From NCBI GenBank assembly GCA_017483985.1, contig JAFUUB010000128.1, positions 1 through 11,476 of the forward strand: DNA of 11,476 nucleotides, written 5' to 3'. The translations under genes were made by a program, and so were the position numbers. Source of the DNA: Bacteroidales bacterium. GTDB taxonomy: Bacteria; Bacteroidota; Bacteroidia; Bacteroidales; UBA932. Positions 1-7,569 of this stretch are shown in pieces. Every line of letters starts with the position of its first letter. Position 1 is the stretch's first letter. The notes beneath the pieces are model-generated. The model did not search any database. It saw only the letters and a list, made by a program, of their open reading frames with translations, and was not told where the DNA came from.

Positions 1-42
1 ATCCGCGACGCCAACCTTGTGTATAAAAAAGACGGAAAATGA
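1..42 (+). CDS. 3' end of an upstream gene (partial, unknown)
   Basis: The frame beginning at base 1 is open and reads IRDANLVYKKDGK followed by TGA at 40-42. That stop overlaps the ATG of the next gene (39-41) in the classic ATGA arrangement, which suggests a translationally coupled operon. Only 13 residues are visible, so the family cannot be named. The purine-rich A run at 25-38 would also sit where the ribosome binding site of the phosphatase gene is expected. Short open frames occur by chance, so the call rests mainly on the tight overlap with a convincing start. Confidence 0.5.
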   Translation: MRDANLVYKKDGK

Positions 43-1310
43 AACGGATCATTTACCTGATGCTGCCGGCGCTGCTGTTGTCCCTGGCAGCCACCGCGCA
101 AACTTCGAAAAAGGAAATCCTCCAGGACCTCGGCAAGACCGGCGCCAGTTATTATGCGTATCCGGGACCGCGGCAGGCTGTGCTCACGCCGGCACCGGAG
201 GGATATAAGCCGTTCTATATCAGTCATTACGGCCGGCATGGATCACGGTATGTGAGTGATAACAAGTATTATACGCGTGCCATCGCGGCCCTGGACAGCG
301 CCGCCCGGCTGGGCCTGCTGACGGAACGGGGCGGGGAAGTCCTGGCCATTCTCAGGACCGGCTATGCGGATGCATTCAACCGGGACGGCGACCTGACGGA
401 CCTGGGCGCCCGGCAGCACCGGGAGATCGCCCGCCGCATGTACGAGCGTTTCCCGGAACTGCTGTCGCAGCCGCTGAAGGTCGATGCCAAGTCGTCGACG
501 ACCCGGCGCTGCATGATCAGCATGTTCAACTTCTGCGGGGAATTGCAGGGCTTGAATCCGTGGCTGGAGATCAAGATGGACGCCAGTTCGCGGGACATGC
601 ATTATGTGGTCGGGAACAGTGACATCCACCTGCCCAAAGGGCCCCGGCAGGATGTGTATGAAAGACAGGCCAGCGCCCTCGGGGAAAAGGCGGGCGATTC
701 CCGCCGCCTGATGAAGACCCTGTTCACCGATCCCGGGAAGGTAGCCGGTTTCGTCAAGGGCCGCGATCTGATGTACAACCTGTACAAGGTCGCTTCGGAC
801 CTGCAGAACGTGCCGGAGCTGAACCTGTCGCTGACGGACCTGTTCACCCGGGACGAACTTTTCGCCTACTGGGCGGACGGCAACCTCGACTGGCTGCTGG
901 ATTACGGCCTGATCCCCGGTTCCTCGCCCGGCTACCTGAAGCGGAAGGAGGTGATGGACAGTATCGTCAGCTATGCGGACCGCTTCGTCACCGGCGACCG
1001 CCCGGCCGTCTCGCTGCGCTTCAGCCATGACAGCGCCGTCCTGCCGCTGGCATATCTCCTGGGACTGAAGGAGGCGATGGGGGCCACCGATGACTTGGAG
1101 AACGTCTATAAGCGCGTCTCCATCGACAAGATCATCCCGATGGGCGCCAACATCCAGCTGGTTTTCTACAAGAAGGACGGCTCGGATGACGTATTGGTGA
1201 AATTCCTGCTCAATGAAAATGAGACATCCGTCCCGGTCCGTACGGACTGTGCGCCGTACTACCATTGGACGGATGTCAAGGCATATTGGGAGGAGCGCTA
1301 CTCGCAGTAG
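39..1310 (+). CDS. Exported histidine acid phosphatase (histidine phosphatase superfamily, branch 2)
   Basis: The 423-aa protein starts with a signal peptide: charged KR, a hydrophobic core to about residue 18, then cleavage near ATA-Q21. The catalytic signature YGRHGSRY lies at residues 64-71, with R66, the phospho-acceptor H67 and R70. A second conserved arginine region, STTRRC, is at 153-158, and the C-terminal acid motif SHD at 329-331 supplies H330 and the proton donor D331. These are the hallmarks of branch-2 histidine phosphatases, which include acid phosphatases, phytases and MINPP enzymes. The family transfers phosphate from a monoester through a phosphohistidine. The HD rather than HAE motif is closer to acid phosphatases than to MINPP. 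The substrate is not determined; inositol phosphates or sugar phosphates are possible. It is probably co-transcribed with the truncated upstream gene (4-bp overlap). Its last 13 bp overlap the convergent rhamnosidase gene. Confidence 0.9.
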   Translation: MKRIIYLMLPALLLSLAATAQTSKKEILQDLGKTGASYYAYPGPRQAVLTPAPEGYKPFYISHYGRHGSRYVSDNKYYTRAIAALDSAARLGLLTERGGEVLAILRTGYADAFNRDGDLTDLGARQHREIARRMYERFPELLSQPLKVDAKSSTTRRCMISMFNFCGELQGLNPWLEIKMDASSRDMHYVVGNSDIHLPKGPRQDVYERQASALGEKAGDSRRLMKTLFTDPGKVAGFVKGRDLMYNLYKVASDLQNVPELNLSLTDLFTRDELFAYWADGNLDWLLDYGLIPGSSPGYLKRKEVMDSIVSYADRFVTGDRPAVSLRFSHDSAVLPLAYLLGLKEAMGATDDLENVYKRVSIDKIIPMGANIQLVFYKKDGSDDVLVKFLLNENETSVPVRTDCAPYYHWTDVKAYWEERYSQ

Positions 1311-4300
1311 ACGCGTCCGTCCCGGATCCGGAACTGATAGGTTCCGGAGGTCAGTTCATAAACAACGGTATCAAGACCATTTCGGACGGCGCTGCCTTTG
1401 CAGGTGGCGCCGTTCCCATTCTCACCCTTGGCGTTGACCGGGAGGTAGAGGGTCGCCGTGGTGTTGGCCGGGACCGTGCAGCGGTAGGAGGTCATGACGC
1501 CTTTTTCGGCGGTCCAGGCGCTCTCGATCCGGCCGTAGTGGGAGTCGTAGCTGCCTTCCAGGGCGGTGTAGGTACCTCCGCAGGAGGGCTGGAGCACGAA
1601 GTGCTTGTATCCGGCGGCGCCATTGCCATGGTCGGTCGTGATGCCCAGCTGGAATTCGTACATCCACTGCCCGACGGCGCCGAGGGCGAAGTGGTTGAAG
1701 GAGTTCATGCTGTTCTGGTTGGGCTCGGAGAAGGCCGTGTCGAGGGAGTTCCAGCGCTCCCAGACGGAGGTGGCGCCCTTGGTGACGGGATAGAGCCAGG
1801 AGGCGAATTCGGTGTTGGAAATCATCCGGTAGGCTTCTTCGCTCCGTCCGGCGCGGCTCAGGGCCGGGAGGATGTTCGGGGTGCCGGAAAAGCCGGTCGT
1901 GATGGTGTAGGGCTTGAAATTGAAATCGGTGTTGCCGGAACCAAGCACGCCGAAGGCGCTGGTCTGGTCGTTCTGCAGGTTTTTCTGGGCTTCCTGCTCT
2001 TCGGGCGTGGGACCGCTCTCGGCCGGCCGTGCGGCGAGGGTGGCGAGATGCTGCTCGGCGCGCCGCTTGTTTTCCGCATTGAAGACGTTGAAGTTCAGCG
2101 GCGTGGCATAGGAGGCCTGGGTGTGGACGGTCTTCCCTGACAGGCCACGGGTCTTGCCGGTGGCCGGGTCGACATAGGCGCGGTTCCAGTCTTCGACCGC
2201 CCTGTCATGCCGGTCCTGCAGGATGGCCGCATAATCGGCGCGTCCGATGACGGTCGCCATGCGGGCGGTGACCTCCATCATGTAGATGTAGATGGCATTG
2301 TTGACCAGGTCCGGTGGGGTGCGGTTGTCCAATGCGAGGTGGTCGGCCAGTCCGCTGGCTTTGGTCGAGAGGGCTGGGAAGTCCGGATGGGCGTAGAAGG
2401 CCATGCCGTTGAGCCAGTCCATCATGGCTTCCATGTTCTCTTCAAGGGTTTGCGTATCACCGTATTGGCAGTACAGCTGCCAGGGGACCATGCAGACGGC
2501 GGCGCTCCAGGTCGTACCGTTGGCGAAGGTCGGGTCGTCGGTCTTGTTGTAGGTCGGGACGGTGGATCCGATGCCGCCGGGCACCTCCCGGTCGCTGCCG
2601 ATGCCCTGGTCGGCGCGGAGGGCGACCATCCATTGGCGGAAGAAGTTCCTCACGTCGGCGTTGTAGATGCCGGTGCGGACATAGGCCTGGGCATCACCGG
2701 TCCAGCCCATGCGTTCGTTGCGCTGGGGGCAGTCGGTGGGGATGGTCAGGAAATTGCCCAGCTGGCTGCGCTGGATGTTCTTGAACAGCTGGTTGACCAG
2801 GGCGCCGGTCTTGTTGCCGTCGGACGTGGTGGCCTGGTAACGGCCGGTCGGGATTTCCGATGAGGACAGGACGATGCCTTTGATGTTTTCCGTGGGCAAG
2901 GCGCCTTCATGGGAAGGAATATACACCTGGATGTACTGGTAGCCGCGGAAGGTCTTGGACGGACGGATGGTGACCGGCCCGCTGCCGGCAGCGGTATAGA
3001 AATCGGCATCCAGGGCGGCCCGGTTGGTCTCGTAGAGGATGTGCCCGGCTACGTTCCGGCCTTTCTTGCCGAAACGGTCCACATATTCCTTGCTGTCCCC
3101 TTTCAGGCCGGGGTAGAGCTGCTCGCCATAGGTGAGGATGACGGTGTCGCCTTCTTTGAGCCAGCCGGCGGGAATCGTGATTTCGGGGACGCCGACCATG
3201 TTGACGCCCATGTCGTAGATGTGGGTGTGCGGATCGGAGACCGGCATCAGCCGCCGGGCGGTCAGGATCTCGCGGACTTTCACCGGCTCGTCGTAGCGGG
3301 CGACGATGTCGAAGTCGATCCAGTCGCGTTTTTCGATGGTTTCAGCGGCCTGCCAGGCGCTGTCGTCGAAACCGGGCTCCGTCCAGCCTTTCAGCTCCTT
3401 GCGGGCGTCATAGCGCTCTCCCTGGAAGAAACTGCCCAGGCGGATCGGACCGTCCTTGAAGGTCTTCCAGGCATCGGGACGGGTAAGGATTTCTTCTTTG
3501 GTCCCGTCTTCGTAGGTGATGACCAGCCGGGCGAGGAGGGCGGTATAGTCGCCGAAGAAATTGAAGTTGGAAGTGGTGAAGGTCATGTATCCGGTGTACC
3601 AGCCGCCGGCGAGTTCGGCGCCGATGGCATTGGCGCCCTGCCGGACCAGGCCGGTGACGTCATATTTGAGGTAACACATCGTTTCCCGGTATTGGCTGTC
3701 GCCGGGGATGAACCAGTCTTCGCTGACGGGCTGGCCATTGAGGTAGAGGTTCGCGATACCCATGGCGGAGGCATACAGACGGGCGGATTTCACGGCTTTG
3801 GCGGCCTGGAATTCGGTACGGAGCAGGGTTTCGGCTCCATGGGAGGGATCGGCCCAGGTCCGGACTTCGCGTGCGCCGTTGTTCGAGGCGATGATCCGGT
3901 TCCCATCGATGCGGATGCCGGTCTTGCCTTCGAAAAGACCATATCGGTCCGCATCGAAGACCACCCGGTCGACGCTCTGTCCGGCGTTCAGGATCTGATA
4001 GTTGCGGTATTCGACCTCCGTCCCCGGCGCTGCGGCGAAGCCGACGGAACATAGGTTCGGGAACGACGGGAAATTGCCGCCGCTGCCGAGTTTGTTGAGG
4101 GTGATCCGGGAGGCCCGCGTCCCGCCTCCCGTCATGCCGACGGAGAAGCCGCCGAAACCGCCGCGGCCCCGGGCAGGGGCGGTCATGAGGTCTTTCCCGT
4201 CGATGCGGAAACTGATGTCGCCGACCTCCGTGTGGACCTCAAGGGTGTGGACATCCCCTTTGCCGAGGATCTGTTCCAGGTTGGTCTCCGGATAGTTTTC

Positions 4301-4981
4301 CTTGTTGATGACGGCCACGGGGGTGTCCGCCTTGTCTTCCGGGAAATAGCCGACCCGGTAGATCCGCAGTTCGGGTTTGGCGGGGTTCAGGACGATTTTC
4401 ACATAGGATTCCTTGGTCGCGACGCCATAGCCGTTCAGGAAGGCGCTCTGCAGCCGGAAATCATCCGCGCCCAGGATCAGGGCGGCCTCGTCTCCCCGGA
4501 GGATCCGGATTTCCGTCCGTATGTCGAAGATGCTCTGCGATGTGGCGTCCAGGGTCAACTCTTTGGAACCGATCCAGCCGGCGCCTTTCCAGGCGGACTG
4601 GCGGGGATTCATCAGGCCGGTTTCGAAACGGGTCTCCGCTTCATGGACAGCGCCGTCCTTGTCCCAGACCTGCAGGGCGACGCCATAGCCCTTCTCAGGC
4701 TGGAGGGCGACCCCGCGATACGGGATACCGTCCGAATGTCCGTCTTTGATCTTCCCGGTATCCCAGAGCGTGCTTCCGTCGCTTTCACGGATGACGGTGA
4801 GCCGGTAGGCGGTCTGGTGCTGACCTCGCTGGCCGGATTCCATCTTCCAGCTGAATACGGGATGCCGGTCTTCGATGGCCAGGGGCTGGTCGGAATGCTG
4901 GACTTTCAGGTCTGTGATGCGGGTCTGGGCGGAGACTGACAAAGCGATCAGGAGCCCCAGGAGGGAAAGGATCCGTTTCAT
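1298..4981 (-). CDS. Exported alpha-L-rhamnosidase, glycoside hydrolase family 78
   Basis: The 1227-aa protein has a signal peptide (residues 1-18, cut near VSA-Q19). An Fn3-like N-terminal domain covers about 20-125. A beta-rich insert at about 145-335 includes a Gly/Arg-rich loop and resembles a LamG/concanavalin-type domain. The rhamnosidase N-terminal carbohydrate-binding domain lies at about 385-560 (YLNGQPVS, then GGWYTG). The (alpha/alpha)6 catalytic barrel spans about 700-1110, and a C-terminal beta-sandwich ends the protein. The GH78 motif DCPQRNERMGWTGD starts at D750, so E756 fits the general acid. GATSVWERWNS supplies E1075 as the likely general base, followed by SMNSFNHFALG. The family cleaves terminal alpha-L-rhamnose from plant glycans and glycosides by inversion. 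The start is supported by the signal peptide and a promoter 24 bp upstream. No SusC/SusD pair is visible, so a polysaccharide utilisation locus cannot be shown. Long open frames on the opposite strand are GC-driven shadows. Confidence 0.95.
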   Translation of the reverse strand: MKRILSLLGLLIALSVSAQTRITDLKVQHSDQPLAIEDRHPVFSWKMESGQRGQHQTAYRLTVIRESDGSTLWDTGKIKDGHSDGIPYRGVALQPEKGYGVALQVWDKDGAVHEAETRFETGLMNPRQSAWKGAGWIGSKELTLDATSQSIFDIRTEIRILRGDEAALILGADDFRLQSAFLNGYGVATKESYVKIVLNPAKPELRIYRVGYFPEDKADTPVAVINKENYPETNLEQILGKGDVHTLEVHTEVGDISFRIDGKDLMTAPARGRGGFGGFSVGMTGGGTRASRITLNKLGSGGNFPSFPNLCSVGFAAAPGTEVEYRNYQILNAGQSVDRVVFDADRYGLFEGKTGIRIDGNRIIASNNGAREVRTWADPSHGAETLLRTEFQAAKAVKSARLYASAMGIANLYLNGQPVSEDWFIPGDSQYRETMCYLKYDVTGLVRQGANAIGAELAGGWYTGYMTFTTSNFNFFGDYTALLARLVITYEDGTKEEILTRPDAWKTFKDGPIRLGSFFQGERYDARKELKGWTEPGFDDSAWQAAETIEKRDWIDFDIVARYDEPVKVREILTARRLMPVSDPHTHIYDMGVNMVGVPEITIPAGWLKEGDTVILTYGEQLYPGLKGDSKEYVDRFGKKGRNVAGHILYETNRAALDADFYTAAGSGPVTIRPSKTFRGYQYIQVYIPSHEGALPTENIKGIVLSSSEIPTGRYQATTSDGNKTGALVNQLFKNIQRSQLGNFLTIPTDCPQRNERMGWTGDAQAYVRTGIYNADVRNFFRQWMVALRADQGIGSDREVPGGIGSTVPTYNKTDDPTFANGTTWSAAVCMVPWQLYCQYGDTQTLEENMEAMMDWLNGMAFYAHPDFPALSTKASGLADHLALDNRTPPDLVNNAIYIYMMEVTARMATVIGRADYAAILQDRHDRAVEDWNRAYVDPATGKTRGLSGKTVHTQASYATPLNFNVFNAENKRRAEQHLATLAARPAESGPTPEEQEAQKNLQNDQTSAFGVLGSGNTDFNFKPYTITTGFSGTPNILPALSRAGRSEEAYRMISNTEFASWLYPVTKGATSVWERWNSLDTAFSEPNQNSMNSFNHFALGAVGQWMYEFQLGITTDHGNGAAGYKHFVLQPSCGGTYTALEGSYDSHYGRIESAWTAEKGVMTSYRCTVPANTTATLYLPVNAKGENGNGATCKGSAVRNGLDTVVYELTSGTYQFRIRDGRVYCE

Positions 4982-5004
4982 GAAGCGTGTTTTCTTAGGT
5001 TACG

Positions 5005-5035
5005 CAAAAATAATGATTCGCATCTGTATCTGCAA
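5005..5035 (-). promoter_or_regulatory. Bacteroidota-type promoter of the rhamnosidase gene
   Basis: Read on the minus strand, a -33 TTG (5035-5033) is followed after 20 bp by TATTTTTG (5012-5005), matching the phylum's TTG-N19/20-TAnnTTTG consensus. Transcription would start near 4999, giving a 5' leader of about 18 nt before the ATG at 4981. Confidence 0.65.
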
Positions 5036-5060
5036 CAGTACATTTTCCCGTGGATTTCCT

Positions 5061-5068
5061 TATCTTTG
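5061..5068 (+). promoter_or_regulatory. -7 promoter box TATCTTTG before the orphan gene
   Basis: This is a perfect TAnnTTTG box, but no -33 TTG is found at 19-20 bp upstream. It ends 5 bp before the ATG at 5074, so the predicted transcription start falls at or next to that ATG. This would make the mRNA leaderless, and it argues against the GTG at 5050 as the start codon. Confidence 0.5.
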
Positions 5069-5073
5069 TGTCC

Positions 5074-5730
5074 ATGGCCGCCCTCCGGAAATACGGGACC
5101 TGCTTTTTCGAGCAGTATGCGCAGATTACCCTGTCTGCGCTGCTGGGACATGACTTCGACGACCTGGTCAACCGGGACCGGCCGGACCTCCAGTCCCCGG
5201 ACGGGAAACGGGTCGGCATCGAAGTGACCCGGGCGATGGAGGAAAGCAAGGCGGCCGCCGGTGCCTTGCTGAAGGATGTGGCGGGCATGACGGAGAACCA
5301 GGAGGAAGAAGACCTGGAGACGGTCCTGGAGAATGGCTATTCCTATGGCCTGCAGGCGGACCGGGTCGGCCAGAAGGAACTGCGCTACTGGTCGATGGCC
5401 CTTCCGCTGCGCCGGATCATCGCGAGCAAGGTCGATAAATGCGGCGGCGGACTGTACGGCCGTTTCGACCGGATGGGATTGTTTGTTTTCTGCAAGGATT
5501 CCGTCACGGACATGGAAGTCATCAAGACGCTGCATTATACGATGAATCTCCAGAAGTATCTGGAGATCTGTTACAATCGTCTGTATCTGGCAGAAGCCGG
5601 GAACCTGTATGTCTGCAACTTGGACGACGGGCTTTCCGAATCCGCCCGGCTGATCAAACTGCCGATTACGCAACAGCAGCGCCGGGACTTCTATCTGGAA
5701 GCGGTCCGCCGCCAATATCAGGGACGCTAG
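5074..5730 (+). CDS. Orphan protein of unknown function, weak PD-(D/E)XK nuclease-like signature
   Basis: The predicted product is 218 aa from ATG 5074. The frame also has an in-frame GTG at 5050, eight codons upstream, which is disfavoured because a -7 promoter box lies between the two starts. No signal peptide or membrane segment is seen, so it is probably cytoplasmic. Near the N-terminus the pattern DRPDLQSPDGKRVGIEVTRAM contains D38 and E50, spaced like the Asp and Glu-x-Lys pair of PD-(D/E)XK nucleases, with a strand-like VGIEV around the Glu. The usual Lys is Thr here, so catalytic activity is uncertain. The rest is mixed alpha/beta with a Tyr-rich C-terminal half, and I do not recognise a named family. 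It is divergent from the rhamnosidase gene and convergent with the DUF4491 gene, with a 10-bp gap. Coding status is well supported by length and codon pattern; function is not. Confidence 0.75.
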   Translation: MAALRKYGTCFFEQYAQITLSALLGHDFDDLVNRDRPDLQSPDGKRVGIEVTRAMEESKAAAGALLKDVAGMTENQEEEDLETVLENGYSYGLQADRVGQKELRYWSMALPLRRIIASKVDKCGGGLYGRFDRMGLFVFCKDSVTDMEVIKTLHYTMNLQKYLEICYNRLYLAEAGNLYVCNLDDGLSESARLIKLPITQQQRRDFYLEAVRRQYQGR

Positions 5731-5740
5731 TCCCGTTCCA

Positions 5741-6118
5741 TCAGCCGTTCGTCTTTTCTTTCAGGTTCTTGTGGCTGGGATGCCTGTCCAGTTTGTCTCC
5801 CAGTTCCCGGCGCCGTCTTTCGTAATAGTCGTGCCGGGCCGGATTCTCGGGGAACCAGCCACGCAGTACGCGCATTTCCTGGGCAAGGATTTCGTGGATG
5901 CCCCAGAGGCAGGAAAACGCGGCGGCACCGACGATGGTCGCGACTACGGTATTGGGAATGAACAGGGACAGGACGCAGAAACCAAGGCCTGCGGCCAGCA
6001 GGACCCACCAGCTTTTCTTGCCCCAGTGGTATTCCATCTTGATGACGATGGGGTGGCAGATGCCTATGATGAGGAACACGGCGGCTCCGACGAGGATTCC
6101 ATTGAAATTCATATCCAT
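5741..6118 (-). CDS. DUF4491 family small membrane protein
   Basis: From ATG 6118 the product is 125 aa (MDMNFNGILVGA...). ATG 6112, giving MNFNG, is an equally good start. The frame stays open up to 6166, but that longer start lies inside the gene's own -33 promoter element and can be excluded. Three hydrophobic segments at about residues 6-25, 36-55 and 58-76 are followed by a charged tail with the pattern LRGWFPENP and many Arg and Lys residues. The layout and the N-terminal sequence match what I recall of DUF4491, an uncharacterised Bacteroidota inner-membrane family. The C-terminal extension after about residue 95 (RRRRELGDK and onward) seems longer than in typical members. It lies directly downstream of the metallophosphoesterase gene but has its own strong promoter. 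No function can be assigned. Confidence 0.8.
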   Translation of the reverse strand: MDMNFNGILVGAAVFLIIGICHPIVIKMEYHWGKKSWWVLLAAGLGFCVLSLFIPNTVVATIVGAAAFSCLWGIHEILAQEMRVLRGWFPENPARHDYYERRRRELGDKLDRHPSHKNLKEKTNG

Positions 6119-6135
6119 TTTTGCATTAGCGGGCA

Positions 6136-6166
6136 CAAAGATAGGGAATCTTGCGGCTTCTTGCAA
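6136..6166 (-). promoter_or_regulatory. Bacteroidota-type promoter of the DUF4491 gene
   Basis: On the minus strand a -33 TTG (6166-6164) is followed after 20 bp by TATCTTTG (6143-6136), a full consensus match. The -33 element begins 2 bp after the stop codon of the metallophosphoesterase gene. The predicted start near 6130 leaves a leader of about 12 nt to ATG 6118 and decides against any start further upstream. Confidence 0.7.
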
Positions 6167-6167
6167 G

Positions 6168-7247
6168 CTAATTGTGGAGGGTGAGCACGATGTACTCCGA
6201 CCGGGTCCCGATCCGGAACTTCCCGCCCCAAAGACCGAGGCCGGAACTGACGTAGTAGCGGGTATCGCCGCGCCGGTGCGGGCCGAAGGCTTTTTCGAAC
6301 ATGGCGTCGGTGATCCAGTTGCCGGGCCAGATCTGGCCGTGGTGGGTATGGCCGCTGAACTGGAAGTCGATGCCGCACTGCTCGGCTTCTTCGAGGTGGT
6401 AGGGCTGGTGGTCCAGCAGGATGGTGAAGAGGCTGTCCGCTGCGGTCAAATCCCGGAGACTTTTGCGGGCTCGGTTGCTCCGGTCGTCGCGGCCGATGAT
6501 GCGGATGCCTGCCGCCGTGGCGGCGCTGTCGCGCAGCAACGTGATCCCGGCATCGGCGTAAAACCGCTCCGAGCCTTCCTCTCTGGAGATGTATTCGTGG
6601 TTGCCCAGGCAGGCGTATACCGGTGCCTGGATGGCCCGGAAGGATTCGTCATAGTGCCAGGCGCGGACGGGCCGCAGGTCCCGGTCGATGATGTCTCCGG
6701 CGATCAGCACCAGGTCGGGATTCTCGTCGTTGATCAGCCGTACCCAGCGGTCCAGTTCCTTCTTGCGGTTGTGGTAGCCGACGTGCAGGTCGCTGGCCAG
6801 AACGATCCGGACCGGTTTCTCCAGTGGTTTTTCCGTCTGGATATCAATGGCCTCCCGGTATTTGTGGTGATAGTGCAAGTTCCCGTATGTCAGCAGGATG
6901 ACCAGGGCGCCGAGCACGGTGGCCGTCCCGGCCCAGGAATCTTTCAGAAAGGAGGCCGGAATGAGGTGCAGGATCCTCCCGATGCCCAGGACGAGGAAAA
7001 GCATCAGGGCATAGACGAAGAAGATCATCCACGAGGTGCTGATCTCATAGGTGACTGCCGTAAGCGGCAACGGCATCCGGTCACCCCATTTGAAATACAC
7101 GAAGATGCCGAGGAAAGCCGCGACATACAGTGCGGCGGCCAGCGTTTTTCCCAGGGTGGAAAACGGCAGGATCCGCCAGAAGCACCAGGTCGTGTAGGCG
7201 ATGCTCGCCAGGACAAATAGGAAAGTCAGGATCATACGGTTTCTCAT
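6168..7247 (-). CDS. Membrane-anchored calcineurin-like metallophosphoesterase
   Basis: From ATG 7247 the product is 359 aa. An in-frame ATG at 7268 is rejected because it falls inside the -7 promoter box. Four hydrophobic segments at about residues 4-24, 36-54, 72-95 and 110-123 anchor the N-terminal part. A soluble phosphoesterase domain follows, with all metal-binding motifs in order: SDLHVGYH (D153, H155), AGDIID (D185), GNHE (N216, H217), LDHQP (H280) and SGHTHHGQ (H300, H302). This fits the YkuE/YaeI-like branch of the calcineurin superfamily, which uses two metal ions to hydrolyse phosphomonoesters or diesters. Related enzymes act on lipid-linked substrates, but the substrate here is unknown. 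Whether the domain faces cytoplasm or periplasm depends on the helix count. The gene is followed by DUF4491 on the same strand and is divergent from the ferredoxin gene. Confidence 0.9.
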   Translation of the reverse strand: MRNRMILTFLFVLASIAYTTWCFWRILPFSTLGKTLAAALYVAAFLGIFVYFKWGDRMPLPLTAVTYEISTSWMIFFVYALMLFLVLGIGRILHLIPASFLKDSWAGTATVLGALVILLTYGNLHYHHKYREAIDIQTEKPLEKPVRIVLASDLHVGYHNRKKELDRWVRLINDENPDLVLIAGDIIDRDLRPVRAWHYDESFRAIQAPVYACLGNHEYISREEGSERFYADAGITLLRDSAATAAGIRIIGRDDRSNRARKSLRDLTAADSLFTILLDHQPYHLEEAEQCGIDFQFSGHTHHGQIWPGNWITDAMFEKAFGPHRRGDTRYYVSSGLGLWGGKFRIGTRSEYIVLTLHN

Positions 7248-7265
7248 ACTGCAGTTTCGGACGCG

Positions 7266-7273
7266 CAAAGATA
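7266..7273 (-). promoter_or_regulatory. -7 promoter box TATCTTTG before the metallophosphoesterase gene
   Basis: This is a perfect TAnnTTTG box on the minus strand, 18 bp before ATG 7247. No TTG is found at the expected -33 position (7294-7296 reads CAG on this strand), so the promoter may be weak or activator-dependent. Confidence 0.5.
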
Positions 7274-7569
7274 ATCATTTTCTTTCACTCTCCCTGCCCG
7301 GTCCGGCCCGGCGCTTGCTCTCCGCCGGCAGCCCTGGATCGCTCCTTCCCTCGAACGGGTGCAAAGAGGGCCTTGATTCAGCGATTTTGCCCCGTAGGGT
7401 CGGTGCCCATGTGGCCCTGGGTGCAAAATGATGCTTCCAGAAGCGGAAACGCCCCCGCGGTAAAGAAACCGGAGAATTGGAAAAAGAAACGGAAAAAAGG
7501 GAAAGGAGGACGGCTCGGTTTCTGCTGACATTTGTATTGTTCCGACAGCACAACAACAATTCAAGAGAT
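7274..7569. other. Gene-free intergenic stretch before the ferredoxin gene
   Basis: No credible gene was found in this stretch of about 300 bp. Short open frames exist on both strands, but they overlap each other, run over the promoter or start of the flanking genes, and show no recognisable motif. The stretch holds the hairpin element at 7357-7429, a purine-rich run at about 7470-7510 containing AAGGAGG (about 60 bp before the start codon, too far to act as its ribosome binding site), and only a poor -7-like TATTGTTC at 7535-7542 without a -33 TTG. The leader and promoter of the ferredoxin gene must lie here but cannot be placed with confidence. Confidence 0.6.
7357..7429. other. Structured intergenic element with mutually exclusive hairpins
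   Basis: The 9-mer GGGTGCAAA occurs twice in direct orientation (7357-7365 and 7419-7427), with its near-complement TTTTGCCCC between them (7385-7393). The central segment can pair with either copy. With the right copy the stem extends to 14 bp: 7384-7393 pairs with 7419-7429 with T7422 bulged, and AGGG 7396-7399 pairs with CCCT 7415-7418, with G7394-T7395 bulged. AGGGCC at 7367-7372 can also pair with GGCCCT at 7413-7418, which breaks the inner part of that stem. No T-run follows, so it is not an ordinary terminator, and it lies upstream of both flanking genes. It could be a 5'-leader switch for the ferredoxin gene or a copy of an interspersed palindromic repeat. Confidence 0.45.

Noticed and set aside
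243..1265. 340-codon minus-strand open frame opposite the phosphatase gene
   Set aside because: The plus strand has a signal peptide and complete RHG and HD active-site motifs; the minus frame has no recognisable domain.
2909..4054. Long open frame (381 codons) on the plus strand inside the rhamnosidase gene
   Set aside because: It lies opposite a strongly supported GH78 gene, is rich in Gly, Asp and Val as expected for the antisense of GC-rich codons, and shows no motif or promoter.
5898..7220. 440-codon plus-strand open frame opposite the metallophosphoesterase and DUF4491 genes
   Set aside because: It spans two genes with clear catalytic motifs and promoters on the other strand, and its translation has no recognisable domain.
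7357..7429. Simple transcription terminator
   Set aside because: There is no T-run after the stem on the plus strand, and the element lies upstream of both flanking genes rather than at a gene end.
7477..7569. Upstream in-frame start for the ferredoxin gene
   Set aside because: The extra 31 residues are charged low-complexity sequence and would bury the Tat-like signal. The ATG at 7570 gives a sensible N-terminus.
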